DNA of 64,000 nt. It comes from Apostichopus japonicus. Its lineage: Eukaryota; Echinodermata; Holothuroidea; Aspidochirotida; Stichopodidae. How positions within the stretch are numbered: position 1 is the stretch's first letter; every line of letters begins with the position of its first letter. The stretch covers positions 29,493,989 to 29,557,988 of the forward strand of contig NC_092572.1 of assembly GCF_037975245.1 (NCBI RefSeq). The letters are read 5' to 3'. Both the position numbers and the translations under genes were made by a program. The notes below the pieces were generated by a model. It did no database searches and was not told the DNA's origin. It was given only the letters and a program-made list of their open reading frames with translations. Positions 47,227 to 60,550 of the stretch are shown one piece after another.

Positions 47227-48112
47227 ACCAGTATTTGCAATGATTCACAGTGGTAGCTAATGATGAACTACTACAATCAGCATGTAGTAACTAGTGTTAA
47301 CATCAGGTTAAAGAAACAAATACTGAAATAATGGTGTCAGTATGGCTGCATGGTATCAAGGACACAGAGGAACAACCACCCATTAATGTTTAATTAACAA
47401 GGATTTCTTTGTTATTGTCAAAGCAATCCGTGTAACTCTAGAATAAATGCTGAAGTACATACAATAGCCTGTAATCACAGTTTAAGCTGGCATACATATT
47501 TAATTCTTCACTCATTATTGGATTTCTGCTGATGAGTGAAGGTACTTCATCCTCAGTATTGTTATTGACGTTCTTTGCACCGATGGTCCTACAAGCCCTT
47601 TCCTTTCATTACATTTTACTAACTGCGCAATAATATATTTGTGTGGGGAGCAAACTATAGAGGCTGACCTTAAAGTAAAGTTAGTACAGGATCAATCAAC
47701 TTTTGAAAACGTTATAACAATACTAGTCTTTTGAGACTGTTTTCTTCTATCCAAAAAGTGTTATTTTCTTTTACCTCAGATAATTGGTGATTTTCCTATG
47801 AAATCCTATTTGTGTTCTCCTAGTTTTAAGAAACCAAAGCTTTATTTTGACAACAAACTTTAGTACATTGAGAAATTCAAATTATACTGTGCAAAATAAT
47901 TATAAATCCTTGGTTAGTAGGACTTGAATGTCATCATAGCATAACGATAGGCATACCAGTCTTTGCAGTAAGATTAACAGTGGTAGCTAATGATGAACTA
48001 TTACAATCAGCATGTAGTAACTAGTGTTAACATCAGGTTAAAGAAAAAATACTGAAATAATGGTGTCAGTATGGCTGCATGGTATTAATGACACAGTGGA
48101 ACAACCACCCAT
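47227..48112. repeat. Pair of about 155-bp direct repeats in intron
   Basis: Copies at 47227-47384 and 47955-48112 share tggtagctaatgatgaacta, cagcatgtagtaactagtg, ggtgtcagtatggctgcatgg and aacaaccacccat, about 728 bp apart. Confidence 0.85.
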
Positions 48113-48576
48113 GGAGCATGGGAAAGGGTAAACCACCAAAAGGGTTTGCTCTGAAGAAAACAACTATCCACATCATTGTCTTAACTTCTTTACATGCATG
48201 ATGTAGTTAACTTACTGTTAGTCATTCCTTAGAAAGTGGGAGGGTGTGCCTATACTCTCATGTCAACTTTGCCATTTCATAGTTATGTTCCAAATAATGA
48301 GGTTTTGTCACAGTAGTGCTGAGTATTACATTTTCAAGTTTGTTAGCATTATGTAAAGAATTGTAATACTAATAACAATCTTACTTTGAACAACATCAGC
48401 AACAAATATCAATCCTCTGTGAGTAATTTGAATTTGAGTATTTTAAAGAACTATGTGTAATAGTTTAGCTTGTAGACTTCTCTGTTTAGTTATTTAAGTG
48501 ACAACAATATAAACTTGGAAACTGATATATGCAAAAAAAGATCAAAGTTTAATGCATATGAGGTTGTAATATTTCA

Positions 48577-48580
<4 letters not shown>

Positions 48581-48653
<73 letters not shown>
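48581..48653. repeat. (AT)n microsatellite in intron
   Basis: About 72 bp of pure AT dinucleotides before the ZU5 exon. Confidence 0.95.
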
Positions 48654-48656
<3 letters not shown>

Positions 48657-48836
48657 TATCAATTTTATAAATGGAGGAATAATAGTTTTTGACAAATAAG
48701 CACATATATGTGTCCTCATATATTACAAATACTAGCAAAGAAAAAGACCATTAAGGAGAACACTCTTCACTGAAAGCAATATTGTAAAATACTCCTGCTG
48801 AATGTCCCTGAACTTGTCTGATTATTTATATTGCAG

Positions 48837-49160
48837 ACAACTTACCTTCCAATCCACTGCAAATGGAGCTTTTGATCAACAAGGATGGAGGAGTGCTAGA
48901 GCTTCCAGATACCGGTGTCAGCTTAGAAATACCTCCTGGTGCTCTGGAGAAGGATCAGTTAATCCAGATGAGAATTATTCCGTATAATTTCCAGGGTGAT
49001 TCTGATCTATCATTCAGTAGTAATTCATCAGTTGTGGTTGAGCTCCTGCCTAGTAACCTGAAGCTACTGAAACCAGTAAAACTGACGTTGCCTCACTGCT
49101 TGGTTCTCAAGAAAGGGTGTGAATGGAACGCACAGATATATAGCAGCCATCATGAAGAAG
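48837..49160 (+). CDS. NLR gene exon H: ZU5 domain
   Basis: Acceptor gattatttatattgcag, donor gaag|gtatat, phase 1 in and 1 out, 108 codons. The sequence carries the ZU5 signature: GGVLELPDTGVSLEIPPGAL near the start, then VVVELLPSNLKLLKPVKLTL and PHCLVLKKGCEW. ZU5 domains occur in UNC5 netrin receptors, ankyrins, ZO-1, PIDD and, as the first half of FIIND, in NLRP1 and CARD8. Together with a following UPA domain it clamps a death-fold domain. The final residues SSHHEEG lie about 31 residues before a Phe-Ser pair in the next exon. Confidence 0.93.
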
Positions 49161-49384
49161 GTATATTTAAATGCATGTGTATCGCTTTTAAATTGATTCC
49201 ACCTATACAAATAGGTTGTATTTAGTTATGATAGAACTCAGTCTCTTACAGTGTTCAGTCATTGCATTTTGTAGACTAATTCCTGCATAATACAATCTAT
49301 CTGTCATATAAATGCAACCTATTAGAACTTTTTATTATTATTAATAAATATAAAATACCTTTCTGTTTCATCTGGATTCTTCAG

Positions 49385-49608
49385 GCACCCAGCCTCTGTG
49401 GAGACCTCAGCCGGACACACCTTATGAACTAACTGAGCGAAATTGTGTGATCAAATTAAAAAATTTCAGCTGGGAGAAATTTGACATTGGCGATGAAATA
49501 GTTGAAGGCAAACATATTGTGTTATATGCTGCTAAAGATCTGTCATCCACTGAAAGTATAACACAAATTCATGTTGGCTATTACTTGGAACTACCAGGGG
49601 GTGAAAAG
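49385..49608 (+). CDS. NLR gene exon I: end of ZU5 / start of UPA-like region with NFSW motif
   Basis: Acceptor tttcatctggattcttcag, donor aaaag|gtgagg, phase 1 in and 0 out, 74 codons. It follows the ZU5 exon directly and has TPYELTERNCVIKLKNFSWE, then GYYLELPGG. The N-F-S-W at 49462-49473 lies where ZU5-UPA proteins such as PIDD (HF|S) and NLRP1 (F|S) self-cleave between Phe and Ser. The residue before Phe is Asn here, so activity is uncertain. Confidence 0.88.
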
Positions 49609-49619
49609 GTGAGGATCTT

Positions 49620-51560
49620 CACTTGTTGATATTGGCTGCCATTTGGATTCCTGGGAGATAAAATGGTGGGTTGTGTTGATATTTGCTATTATTTACATTT
49701 ATCAAGAAGTCAAGATGTGATTTTTGGTTACGATGCTGAAGGTTCAGTAACCTTTGCAATCATGCTGGTGTTTGTGGGTGTTTTTATCTCAACAATCACA
49801 GGTTGAATGAATGTTATTCTTGGTAGGTATATTCCCTTTGGTGTGTAGATATGCTCTATTGTTTGCAATTTCAAAATCATGAATATCAATGAGTGGGCGG
49901 GGCTTAACATAAAATTCTTAAAATGTCACGATCTCTCCAACTGTATGTCCTATTTTGTTCATTCGTGATATGGTGATGTAACTAATTAGTAAGCACATGT
50001 TCTTTGCAACAACATTGTTTGCCTCATTAGTATTTATGTTTGGGTGAGGCGTAATGGGAAATCATGGAAAACAGCTTGTTAAACACGATATCTCAACAAA
50101 CACAAGTAGAATCTTGGTATAGACTGTAGATGCACTATGATGAGCAGATGTTTTTGCATCCCATCTTATGAATATTAATGTGTGGGCAGGGCCTGCCATA
50201 TCATTTATGATTTCTTGCCCGAAGGCTCAAGGAATCTATGCGATGGTGATTGGGTGTGTATATGTGTGTGGACGCCCACGGCAAATTGGATTCATACTTG
50301 GTACATAGATGCGCCATTCTGAGTAGAAGAACCCATTGATTTTGGTGCTCATATCATGAATAATAATGAGGTCTCGCAGTCAAACGTAAAAATCTTCAAA
50401 TGCTAATAACTCCCGCAACCAAAATCAGAATTTATTTATACTTAGTTTGAATATGTTGGTCGATAGCGGGTACATGGTTATACATGTTCAATTTGATATT
50501 ATGCATATTTATTAGGGGGCGGGCTTAAGTTTATTTTCACTAAAATAGCTTGTAAGCACGGTAACTGAACAACGACAAATTGGATTGAAGTCGTACTTAG
50601 TGCATAGATGGGCCATAGCCAGTAGATGAACCCTTTTGATTTTGGAGCTCATTTCATGAATAATAATGAGGTCATGGGGTCAAATGTGAAAATCTCCAAA
50701 TGCTAATAACTCCGCAACCGAAAGTCAGAATTTATTCATACTTGGTATTAATGTGTTGGTACAGTAGATAGTGAGAACATGGTGCTGTAGATGTTAAAGT
50801 TGATATTATGCATGTTTATAAGAGGGCATAGCTTAATTTTATTTTCACAAAAATAGCTTGTAAACACGGTAACTGAACAACGAGAAGTTTGATTGAAGTC
50901 ATACTTGAGACATATATGTGCCATAGTAAGTAGAAGAGCCCTATTGATTTTGGTGCTCATTGCATGAATATAATGAGGTCACAGGGTCAAATGTAAACAT
51001 TTTTAGAATTGAATCATACTTTGTGTGAAGGTGTTGGTAGATAGCGGGTACATGATAATGTATGTTCAATGTGATATTATGCACATTTATTACGGGGTAG
51101 GGCTTGAGTTGATTTTTGCGAAAAATAGCTAGTAAACATGGTAAGTTAACATATTTAGTAGGTAGTTCCACAGTCAGTGAAATAACCTTGCTGATCATAT
51201 TAACCAACAATGAGAAAGCTTGGGATTATAATCTCAATTGGCAAGAAATCACAATAAGCCTACTGGCTTTCTAGTTAAAAAGTCAATATCTCTGCAACCA
51301 AATGTCCAAATATGATTATTACTTGGCATGGTCATGTAACTACATAATATGTAAATGTTCTCTGCAACACCAATTTTACCTCATACTTATTGTTGGGTGG
51401 GTTTTTTTTGGGGGGGCGGTCAAAAATGGCTGAAAACACAATATCTTGACAACCACAAGTTGAATCAATGTGATACTTGGTAGATACATGCCCCATCGTC
51501 TGTAAATATGACCTATTGTTCTTGGTTCTCATCTCATGAATATTAATGATTGTGCGGGCT
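49620..51560. repeat. Intronic degenerate repeat array
   Basis: At least six diverged units share ctcatgaat(a)ttaatga, a ggcggggctta-type word, gtaaacacggtaactgaacaac, and catacttggta.atagatg.gcc. Unit length is about 180-250 bp. No open frame crosses units. Confidence 0.65.
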
Positions 51561-52449
51561 TAACATAAAATTTAGTCGATACTGGTATGTTGGTACATAA
51601 TAAGAACATTTTCATGAGGTCTCCAACTTTATTTCATTAATATTCATCAAATTGCAAGGTATGGCTTTCAAACACAAGACAAGAACCAAATGCTCCATGG
51701 TTTGCATCAGTGGCATATTTAGGTAACATGATACGGGGGATGTTTAATTGCTGAGAAATGTCAAGAAAATGCCACGATGGCGACAAATTGCAGAATTTCA
51801 AAGTATGATAAATCGGCCAATTGTAAAGCAATGCAACTAAAATCTTCAGAATATGCTTATTTTATGGTGTTCAAATCATACATAAAAATGTGTGATTTTA
51901 TCGAGAGGGTGCAGCAACAGCCATCCGTGATTTGACTCGGGATGACCCAAATATTAACATGTATGGCTTAACACACCATGAATATGTTTAGGCATCAGAA
52001 CCACTAAAAAATTGTGTTTTCTGTTTTAATAGCTCACACACATTACTGTGTGTGTGAGGTTATGGAGATCCAGATGTCAAACTCTTCAAATTTATGCAAC
52101 GACTTTGTGTCTTACTCTTTCTATTTGAAATGTTGTGAGCTTTTGTGGGATTAAACTTTTTCTTTTTGCTCATGAAGTTGAAATAATTTAAGTCATGGTA
52201 AGTTTTAGTAGTTCCGCAAATAAATTGTTTATACTATTTGCACACCATTGCCACACCATTCTTTATTTCTGTATCAATTGGGTCAGTGCCAGCCTTCTGT
52301 TGAGCTCAGTTAAAGTGATATGATTAGTGTACCCCCCCCCCCTTTGCCCCTTTTCCATACGTGGTATGTGTCGTATGACATGATTTGTCACTACTTTTTT
52401 CCAACTAACTGTTGACTGATATCGTTTCCAAAGTGGAGGTTACTTCTTC

Positions 52450-52660
52450 AGTTAATGGGTTGCGTATTAACTTTCCCCTTCCAGTCATAACTGAGCGCTG
52501 TAACTTAAATCGACTAAAGCAAGTGTGATATCGTGGGATGTTAGTGTGTGATTTCTGTCACATACTTAATGGAAAATGTCTATTGGTTTAATGTGTAAAA
52601 GTAAGAAGATCGTTGAACCAACGTGTTTGCAAAAGACGAATCAAGAATGATCTCAACAAG
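52450..52660. repeat. Possible relative of the hAT-like element interior
   Basis: actaaagcaagtgtgat, gttagtgtgtgatttctgtcacat and gatcgttgaaccaacgt resemble 2864-3005 of the hAT-like element in the same order. The ends were not found. Confidence 0.4.
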
Positions 52661-53015
52661 ATTTGTGTTTGTGGTTAGATAGTAGATCCTTTGTTAATAT
52701 ATACACATGTCCAGCTGAAACTCAGAGAAAGTGAAAAGAATGCCAAATCAAGCATTAATACTACTACGCATGCACAGTCCAGCCAAACACTCAGTTGTTT
52801 CAGGTAGTGTCTGAAGGTGGACGAGTTACAAAACATGCTGGCACCTACACTTAGGTGCCAAATAGGTTCATTCATTGAGACACAAATGTTCAAATGATAA
52901 GTCTGGTGAGAACAATGCCTTTTGATGCTCTAGTTCACATATTGATAACTGTAGTATCTTGTCAACTGTTTCTTCTACCCCATTTTTGGTTCTTTTCTCC
53001 CTTCTCTGTTTGAAG

Positions 53016-53156
53016 ATTGTCAGCATAAATGAAGTTTCTGTGTTGGTAAAACAGTCTGCAGTATTTTTTAAACAAGGAAAATTGCCCCTGACATGTCATT
53101 TTGTCAGCATAGAGCCACCAGATTGGAGCTGTTGCGAGAAAGGAAACAAAACAAAG
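53016..53156 (+). CDS. NLR gene exon J: UPA-like segment (inferred from splice sites)
   Basis: A long pyrimidine tract (ttcttttctcccttctctg) ends in tttgaag, and the exon stops at acaaag|gtatgg. Phase 0 in and 0 out, 47 codons. It reads IVSINEVSVLVKQ, then KLPLTCHFVSIEPPDW and SCCEKGNKTK. The beta-rich pattern and position after exon I fit the UPA domain. An alternative acceptor (cag at 53054) would give a shorter exon in the same frame. Confidence 0.68.
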
Positions 53157-54797
53157 GTATGGTGGACTCTAATCACACAAAAGTTTAATATTTTCATTGT
53201 TTATATATTTTTATAATAATATTTATGAATTGTAAACTATTAAATTTCACATAATTTAGACAGTTCAATGAGCAATATCTGAGTGTGTGAACTGCACGTA
53301 ACATCCAAAATAGTGAAGAAAGGTAATATTTAAATTAAGTCATGTTACTTCATCTTTACATATTGCAAAATAAGTTAATGTTTGTTTGCAAAATATCATT
53401 TATATCTGGCAGAAGATGTATATCAAGCAATATAGCTTGTGATGGATTAAAAGGTACTTTAGGGTCAAAACCCACAAATCCTGAAAAGCATGATGTTGCA
53501 GACTGAAGATTGATGGTAAATATCATACTCACAGCCCTTGGTATGTGGCTGCGCATTCTGACTGCTAGGTATTTAATGGTTTTTAAGGAGCCAAACGTCA
53601 GCAGAGGTCAGCAGAGTTCAAAATGTAAAAACCATAAACACTGGATTTATCAAGAAACGTAACTTCAACTAAATTCTACAAAATTAAGAAACTAAATTCT
53701 GCACATGCATAATGAATTGGGTGTTTTGGTACTATGCAATAAGTCTAAACTTTTTACGGTAGGTTAAAGGTTATCTGAGGTGAAAAGATCTGAAGCCTGA
53801 AAACTTTATAACTGCAATATTTAAGAAAGGGAATCTTGTTAAATGTCATACCACGTATGCAGTTTGAGCAGAGTTGTGAGAACAAGTTCCTAACATATAT
53901 AGTGGAAGCCAAATGTCCTTGTAAGAAAATAAGAAGTTTTTCAAGTTTATATTTGCATTGTGGATTGCTTTGATGATGTTTGACAGGTCTGCAGTTAGCT
54001 AAAATAGGTGTCGAAAGCTGTATTAATATGTGTAAGTATTTAAATTGCTAACATTGCAGGTGAATGCAGTAAGTGTACATAGTAGAAGCTAGTCCATTAG
54101 TTCTTTCAGAACAACAAGTTGTAGGTTCCTTTGCTAGTAAAGTTAGTCAAAACAAGTTAACCACTTAACCAGTAAACACATGGATTTTCTCTTACCAGAT
54201 GAAACAGACATGGAATAGTTTCTGAATGTAACATCTTCACATTTAATGGGCCAGAAATAATCAGTCCAGCCCCTTAAAAAATCTAAACTGACATATATCA
54301 CATGGTGAACACAGCTACTTAGACCTAGTTCTAATGAATATTTCTTCAGAGAAGATCAATTCTTTTCAGTAACATTTTTACACCCCTTGCTTGTTTTCTT
54401 TCTAGCAAAAGAAGTAAAAAACAGCTCTTTACCACCAAATTTTCATTTGCTCTGAATACAAGGGACAAGGTTTCAGGTCATCAAATCCCCAACAAGTGGC
54501 AAGATATTATCTGCAACTGCAGATCGGACATACATTGTGGAAAGGATTTTAAACAGCTTTCTTCAGAAGTTATGTCAATAATGTATACTGTGTACAATTC
54601 CCTTCAAAATCAGCTGTTTGAGTATTTGGGTTTCAAGTATATATCCACTGGGAGGATTTGATTCTTGTTAGTAGTAATTGCCCGTGAAACATTACCCTAC
54701 CATTAGGTTGGTGTATCAAGCACTATACCATAGGATAGCAATCATTCCTGTGAGTAGTTACAAAAATAATGTTTAAGACTCACCTTTCTCATTTCAG

Positions 54798-54950
54798 GAA
54801 ATATCTTTCAAAAGGGTCGCCACTTCCAGGGGAGGTTTCTGCACATTTGTGCTAAACATCAAGGAAGGTATACAGGAGAGGCACAACTGTAAATGTCACT
54901 TTGAGGCTGGGCAGGGAGCAGACCTTGTGGAATTACGCTTTATTCTTAAG
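54798..54950 (+). CDS. NLR gene exon K: last UPA-like segment
   Basis: Acceptor cacctttctcatttcag, donor cttaag|gtaaag, phase 0 in and 0 out, 51 codons (EISFKRVATSRGGFCTFVLN ... LVELRFILK). Alternating hydrophobic residues suggest beta-strands that complete the UPA-like fold begun in exons I and J. Confidence 0.78.
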
Positions 54951-55759
54951 GTAAAGAATGTTTGGAATATATTACAGTTACTATTAGTTTAATTGGAACA
55001 TTCCTGTGGTCAAAATAGCTTCTTATAATAGAAGATCTTTCTACTCATTTCATATCTCATACCTTGATTTCCAGAAGGAAGTAGTCTCTTGATTGATATT
55101 GAATATGTAATTTGTAATTTGCCTGTAAGAAGGAAGCGAGGTCCATTTGATGAAGGCGGTAGGCTATCAGTTAACAAATCTGTTAAATTAACAATAAATT
55201 ACTGAATGCAAGTATGAAAGAGAAACTCTGTGTTGAAATTAACATAAATTTACAGTCGTGCCATAGTTTTTATTATTGTCATTAAAGATGTGGTTAACTA
55301 AAATCTTGATGGTGAGAAAAAAGGAATGAAACCAGCAGAAACAATAATGATTGAATTACAGGAAGGGTTAATTTAGTGAACAAACTGCCAGAAAAAGCAC
55401 TGCTTTTTATTTTTAGCTTAGCAATGAGAGGAATGTAATGAATAGCATGTATAATGTACTGGTAACTGTGTATTCAGAGTAAGAACTGAGTGGAACCTAA
55501 CAAATTGAAACAATTAGATGAAGTTTTGCAATTTTCAAAGATGGAATGAAAAGGTCACAAAGGTCTTACACAGTTATGATGATCAGAAAAAGACATAAAA
55601 ATACATGAAAATGTTGAGTTTCATATTGTAAACTTGAAATTGTGTCCTTTTTGTTCCTTGCTAGTGACCAGATTGAATCTATCTGATGGAACTGGCTATT
55701 TGTTATGCTGTCATATGATATATTCTCCTCATTGCTGAACATGTCAATTGTTTTTCATG

Positions 55760-56990
55760 TGACTTGAGTCAGACTCGACTCACATTTTTCTTGACTTGTT
55801 AATGTGACTTGACAACAAATGAACAGTGACTTGATATGACTTGACTTGCTTGTACAATAACTTGTGACTTGATTTGAATTTAATGGTATTTTTTTAATAG
55901 AAATTATTAGAGTAGACACTACAAATTTGTTATAAAAATTGGAAGTAAATACTCTGCCCAATTGAAACAAGTAATAAGTTTATTTGTTCTTACATGTGCA
56001 TTGTACTTGCAAAGGTAGACACATGTTTTGTATTGCAGAAGTGGCTAAAAATTGAGCATTTTAAACTGTTTTCTTGGCATATCCGAACTTGCTGGATTCT
56101 GGTGTGGACTATGAATTTAGTATGGTATTTTTCTTCAGCAAACTTGGCATTGACACCAGCATATCATCTGGGAAACCTTGACTACAATTAAGTTATGTTG
56201 AGAATGAATATTTTGCAACTGATAATATTGCATCATTAATATTGTAATGCCCATACCCATAGCATGAGTATAAGGGGCCATTGCCAATTCTAATCGCCGT
56301 CATGACGGCGTGTGATCGTCTATTGTCCACTCATTGAAATCAGCAAAGCATGACCACAGCTTGACTGCCTCTCTCTCAGTAATATGCAGAGATGGCGGAG
56401 CTTGAGTCTGCTTCCAGGTTTAGAGTGCTTCCACAGGCAGCAGTGGTTGCTAGTTTCCTTTTGTTAGCATTACAATAGGCCTTGCTGATTTAGACTTTTG
56501 GATACCGATTGAGTACGCTCTTAAGAACAGCGTTAAGATAAACTTTTCCGACAAACCTCAACCGTACGTTTATGCACCATTATGGATGGAACCATTCAGA
56601 ATTGAATAGGCTAGGCCTAGTCGTATCAATGTTATGGTTACATGAGGAGTCTTGGCCTAGGCTTCAGAATCGTAGATCGTTGCAACTACATTTACCTCCA
56701 TGTGTTTAAAGTTGCTTTTATATTTTGACTTGTAACTTGAATTAAACTGAGAAACGTTAACTTGTGACTTAATTTGACTTGCGATAAAGTCAAATGACTT
56801 GTGATAGACTAGACATATTGAAATCAATTGTACGGGGTGACTTGACTTGAATTAAGAAGCATTGACTTGTGACTTGATTGACTTGCAATGAAGTCAATGA
56901 CCTGGGATAGACCTGACCTGATGAAATAAACTTTACCTGTGACTTGACTTGAGAAGATCGACTGGTGTATTTATGAGAACAATACATGAC
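55760..56990. repeat. GACTTG-rich low-complexity arrays
   Basis: cttgtgacttgatttgactt-type words are repeated at 55770-55870 and 56725-56960. A matching array lies at 61570-61830, upstream of the second X exon, so it was probably copied with it. Minus-strand frames with SQVT-type repeats are artefacts of this array. Confidence 0.75.
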
Positions 56991-57078
56991 TTGGTTGCAA
57001 CACTGGATCAAATAAAATTAAAATTAAAAGTCCATGTTAACATATTTTATTTATATTTTTCTTGTTTTCTAATGTTAG

Positions 57079-57228
57079 GCTGGAGTGGAAGATTCTGCAG
57101 CTAGCAGCTCTGATAAATTAGTAGCTGCAGGAATATCTCAGTCACAGAAGAAGACTGGTGATGAAAGTCTAACGGTCAAACAATCCATGGAAAACATTGA
57201 TCTAGAAGTCAGAACAGAAAGTCTCAGG
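57079..57228 (+). CDS. NLR gene exon X: Ser/Lys-rich linker module, copy 1
   Basis: Acceptor ttttcttgttttctaatgttag, donor ctcagg|gtaata, phase 0 in and 0 out, exactly 50 codons. It encodes AGVEDSAASSSDKL, GISQSQKKTGDESLTVKQS and NIDLEVRTESLR, which looks disordered. It is nearly identical to the exon at 62707. Symmetric phase lets the exon be copied or skipped without frame loss. Confidence 0.8.
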
Positions 57229-58329
57229 GTAATAATTTACATACACAAGATTCTGTTGTCCTGGAAACAGTCTTTTTAGAGCATATAACACAAATTGGTG
57301 TTTTGCAGTTTGTCCATACTGGCCCTTACAGGATACTTACTTTTGTGTTCAAAGTCTATGGTTTGCTTTCATATATTTCATCAGGATTTATTTCTACTAA
57401 AATGCTTGCCATCTAGTACTGATGCTGTTTATGAGGTATGTTCTTGCTGCCGTTATTTTCATTTATGAGACGAAATGTTTCAATAGTAAATGCAGTAACT
57501 TCTAAATATTTATGTCATACGACCAAGCCCTCATGAAACCGTGCCATTTTATGTGAATGAGCTTTAACACGTTTGAGTGCATCAATTAAATGCTGACTGT
57601 GCACCTCTAGCCAACAATTTGTTATGTACACAGCCGATACACGCTTGCAACTTGTGCATAAGAAGGATACAACCGGTACAATGTTGGTTAACAAGTCAAC
57701 TTTTGGAGATTACATACAATTAGTTTTGCTAAGTACTGAGCACAACTTCCCAAAGTTTCAACAACTCTCTTGTGCATATAGTCTAGTCTTGGGTGCAGCA
57801 TCAGTTTTTTTTAGCGTAGAAGTGTGTGTACAAACTTCAATGCAATCATGTAAATAATACTAAGAGTTTCTGTGAGTGTGCAAACTGAGTAGCAGCAAGC
57901 AATTAGTACTGACAAGGTTTGGGGGTTCTGCTGTTTTATTCAATTTCTTTCCCTCAAGAAGTGTTTATGTTGATCAAATAGTTCCTATAAACTTAATAGA
58001 TATTAACATGTTCATTGGGTCCTTTATTCCCTGGACTGAGTTCGTTGGAAACGCACTATGCAATTGATTGACAATGCATGTCTCCCCCCCCCCCCCCCAC
58101 CTAGAGCTTTCTTTCCCCCGCACTTACCTGCGTTAAAATTTACAGTCCCATTTACTGCCTTCAATTGATATTAAATCTGCTATTCTGGTAATGGCATTGT
58201 CCTGTCTTACAACACAATTTCTTTTGTACTCTTTTGCACTCTTAACAATAATAATAACATTTCTTGTGCTTTGAATTGCATCTAGCATTTCAACATGGAA
58301 AAAAGGACGGGTTTAATCTTGGCTACTGA

Positions 58330-58870
58330 CTTAGCTTATTGGGGCCAGCAGAGGGTAAATTTTGAACATTTTAAATCTCCAGAACATGGGCATCAATTGA
58401 GGTTATGTATGCATGGTAGGATATCTGTCTGTACTGTAAAGAGTTTAAAGAATTTGGAGTAGGTCACAGTTCATTTTAAGTCACCAGTAGTCAAATCTTG
58501 AAATCCTTGTAAACACGAGGATCTCCAGATGGGAAACTTTATTAGCTCTCGTATTTAGCATGTGTCTTTCATATAGTGAGTACAAGAATCCTATTACTTT
58601 TGATGAAGGTCACAGGTCATGTGGGGTCAGCTGAGGTCCAAATATCAAAAGTACTGTATCTTGAGAACATTAAGTTCGGAAGAGATAATATATGCATGGT
58701 ACATTATCCAAATGATAAGTAAAATTGCTCCACAATTTTGTACAGGTGAAAGATTATTTAAGGTTTTCAGGAGTCAAACCCAACAAAATTTCTAAAAGTC
58801 AGGTCTCAAGAATCAAAAGGTGAAAGGTCTTTTGAGGTCAACAGATGTCAAAGTATGAAAATCTTGTGAA
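58330..58870. repeat. Intronic aggtca-family units
   Basis: Diverged units include gaaggtcacaggtcatgtgg (AGGTCA direct repeat with one-base spacing at 58607-58619) and gaggtcaacagatgtcaaag. Confidence 0.6.
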
Positions 58871-59029
58871 TTCACCAGTGGTCAATACTTCCTATCTTGT
58901 CTGCAGTGTAACTTTAAATATTCTCAATTGTGGCAATTAAGGATCACTTTTAAGTCCAATTATGGTGACCTGTTTACTAGTCAATATAATATTTTGTGTC
59001 TAACCTCATTTCAACATATTTATCTGCAG

Positions 59030-59131
59030 GACATATCATCATCCCACTCAGGCAATCCTGCGCCATCACAGTCAGCAGATGTCCCACACTCAAAGAAGAG
59101 AGGCTTTAATGAATCTACAGCTGTAATGATG
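59030..59131 (+). CDS. NLR gene exon Y: Ser/Pro-rich linker module, copy 1
   Basis: Acceptor acatatttatctgcag, donor atgatg|gtaaag, phase 0 in and 0 out, 34 codons (DISSSHSGNPAPSQSADVPH, SKKRGFNES). Duplicated at 60985 with its flanks. Contains a small basic patch (SKKR). Disordered, function unknown. Confidence 0.75.
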
Positions 59132-59359
59132 GTAAAGTTCATTCTATTGGTCATATCAGAATATCTTCCAAAATGTTGATAATTCGACTGTAAAACTATA
59201 TTAGTAGCAAACAGAAAAGCGAGCCGGATAAGTACTGATCACAAGTCACAATGTTGGATGTTGCAGTTGCACATGTTGCAATGAAATTTATAATTATTTG
59301 GGAAGGAAATAATAAAATGTATCATATAGCCATGGTCGGACATTCACCATTTGTCAAGC

Positions 59360-60550
59360 GGGATATTAAACAATTTCAAGACCGACTTCAAGACCAACCG
59401 CTCGTTGTGATTGACTGCAGTGACTAGCTGAGCAACATTTCGAAACACTAACCAATTAAAGCAGCAATTTGCTTTATGATTGCAACTTGAACCATGACAT
59501 TTCTATGGCGTGTCTCAGGGACCTTGCAAGGGTCCAGGGACCCAACCTCTGGTAGCTCAAACATTTTCAGATATCCTTTGTCTTTGAGAAACGAGTTTAA
59601 AGCACAAAATACGTTTGAGAGAGAAAAACAGCACTGAACTGACTTGGCTTTTTGCAAATTGACTGCATTTACTAGCTGAGCTATGTTTCCAAACAGCAAT
59701 TTTAAAAGCAAAAAATATGTGTGAAAGAGAGAAATCAACTTATATGGAATGCATTTCAAAGCAGTATTGAGTGTCTAGGGAGGGGGGAACCCCCAGAAGT
59801 TGTAAATTTTGAGATATGACTTGTTTCCTTGTAGCGACTTTGAAGAATAATAGCACATGTCAGGAAGAGGAATTTCATGTCTGTGTCAGGTGATTCAAGC
59901 CTGGAAACCTTTCAGAAACTTCTTGTAGCTATTTTAGCTTCAGCACAGAAATACATAGCAATGTCATTGGAATATATTTCAAAGCCCTGTGGGGGATTCA
60001 GAGGGAAAATAACCACAAATATGCCACAATTTTGTAATACCCAATTAAAGGAAATTGGGCAGGCGGCAAAGTGAGTTTTGTTTACTGCAGCCGACTTGGA
60101 GTCAAATGTGGCGGGGGATTCCCCAAGTTTGCAGTCACTAGTTTAATGATAATTCTGAACTTTGTGATCATTATAAAAAATAACTTTAAAGGATGTGATG
60201 TTTGTACAAGGGACATGATGAATAAAAAAAACACAATTTGTTATGTTAAATTTCTTCCTCCTGTAAGCTTGGCCTGTAATCCTAGTAATCATGGTAAATG
60301 ATATAAAGCATGTGTGAACTTGCACACATGATTTGTGAATGCATTTTGATAATGATAGTACTTAATTCATTGCTACATATTGAAAGCGTCATTAGGCAAT
60401 GTAGGAAAGCTTTAAAATGCGGTAACTCTAAAAGTTGAGAGCTGCATTACATAATTCCATGTGGATTCACCAAAGTGATTACAATAATTGTTAATTGTAG
60501 AAGTCATAGGTGATTTTAGGTCATCAACTCTAAAGTCCTTGTAAGCATTA
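59360..60550. other. Intronic stretch between Y copies
   Basis: Two loosely similar segments (ctagctgag...aatttc.aaca, about 59425 and 59675) are the only structure I see. The frames at 59448-59759 (minus), 59877-60074 and 60071-60301 lack motifs. Confidence 0.45.

Noticed and set aside
48802-48987. Alternative frame over the ZU5 exon
   Set aside because: Out of phase with the clear ZU5 reading.
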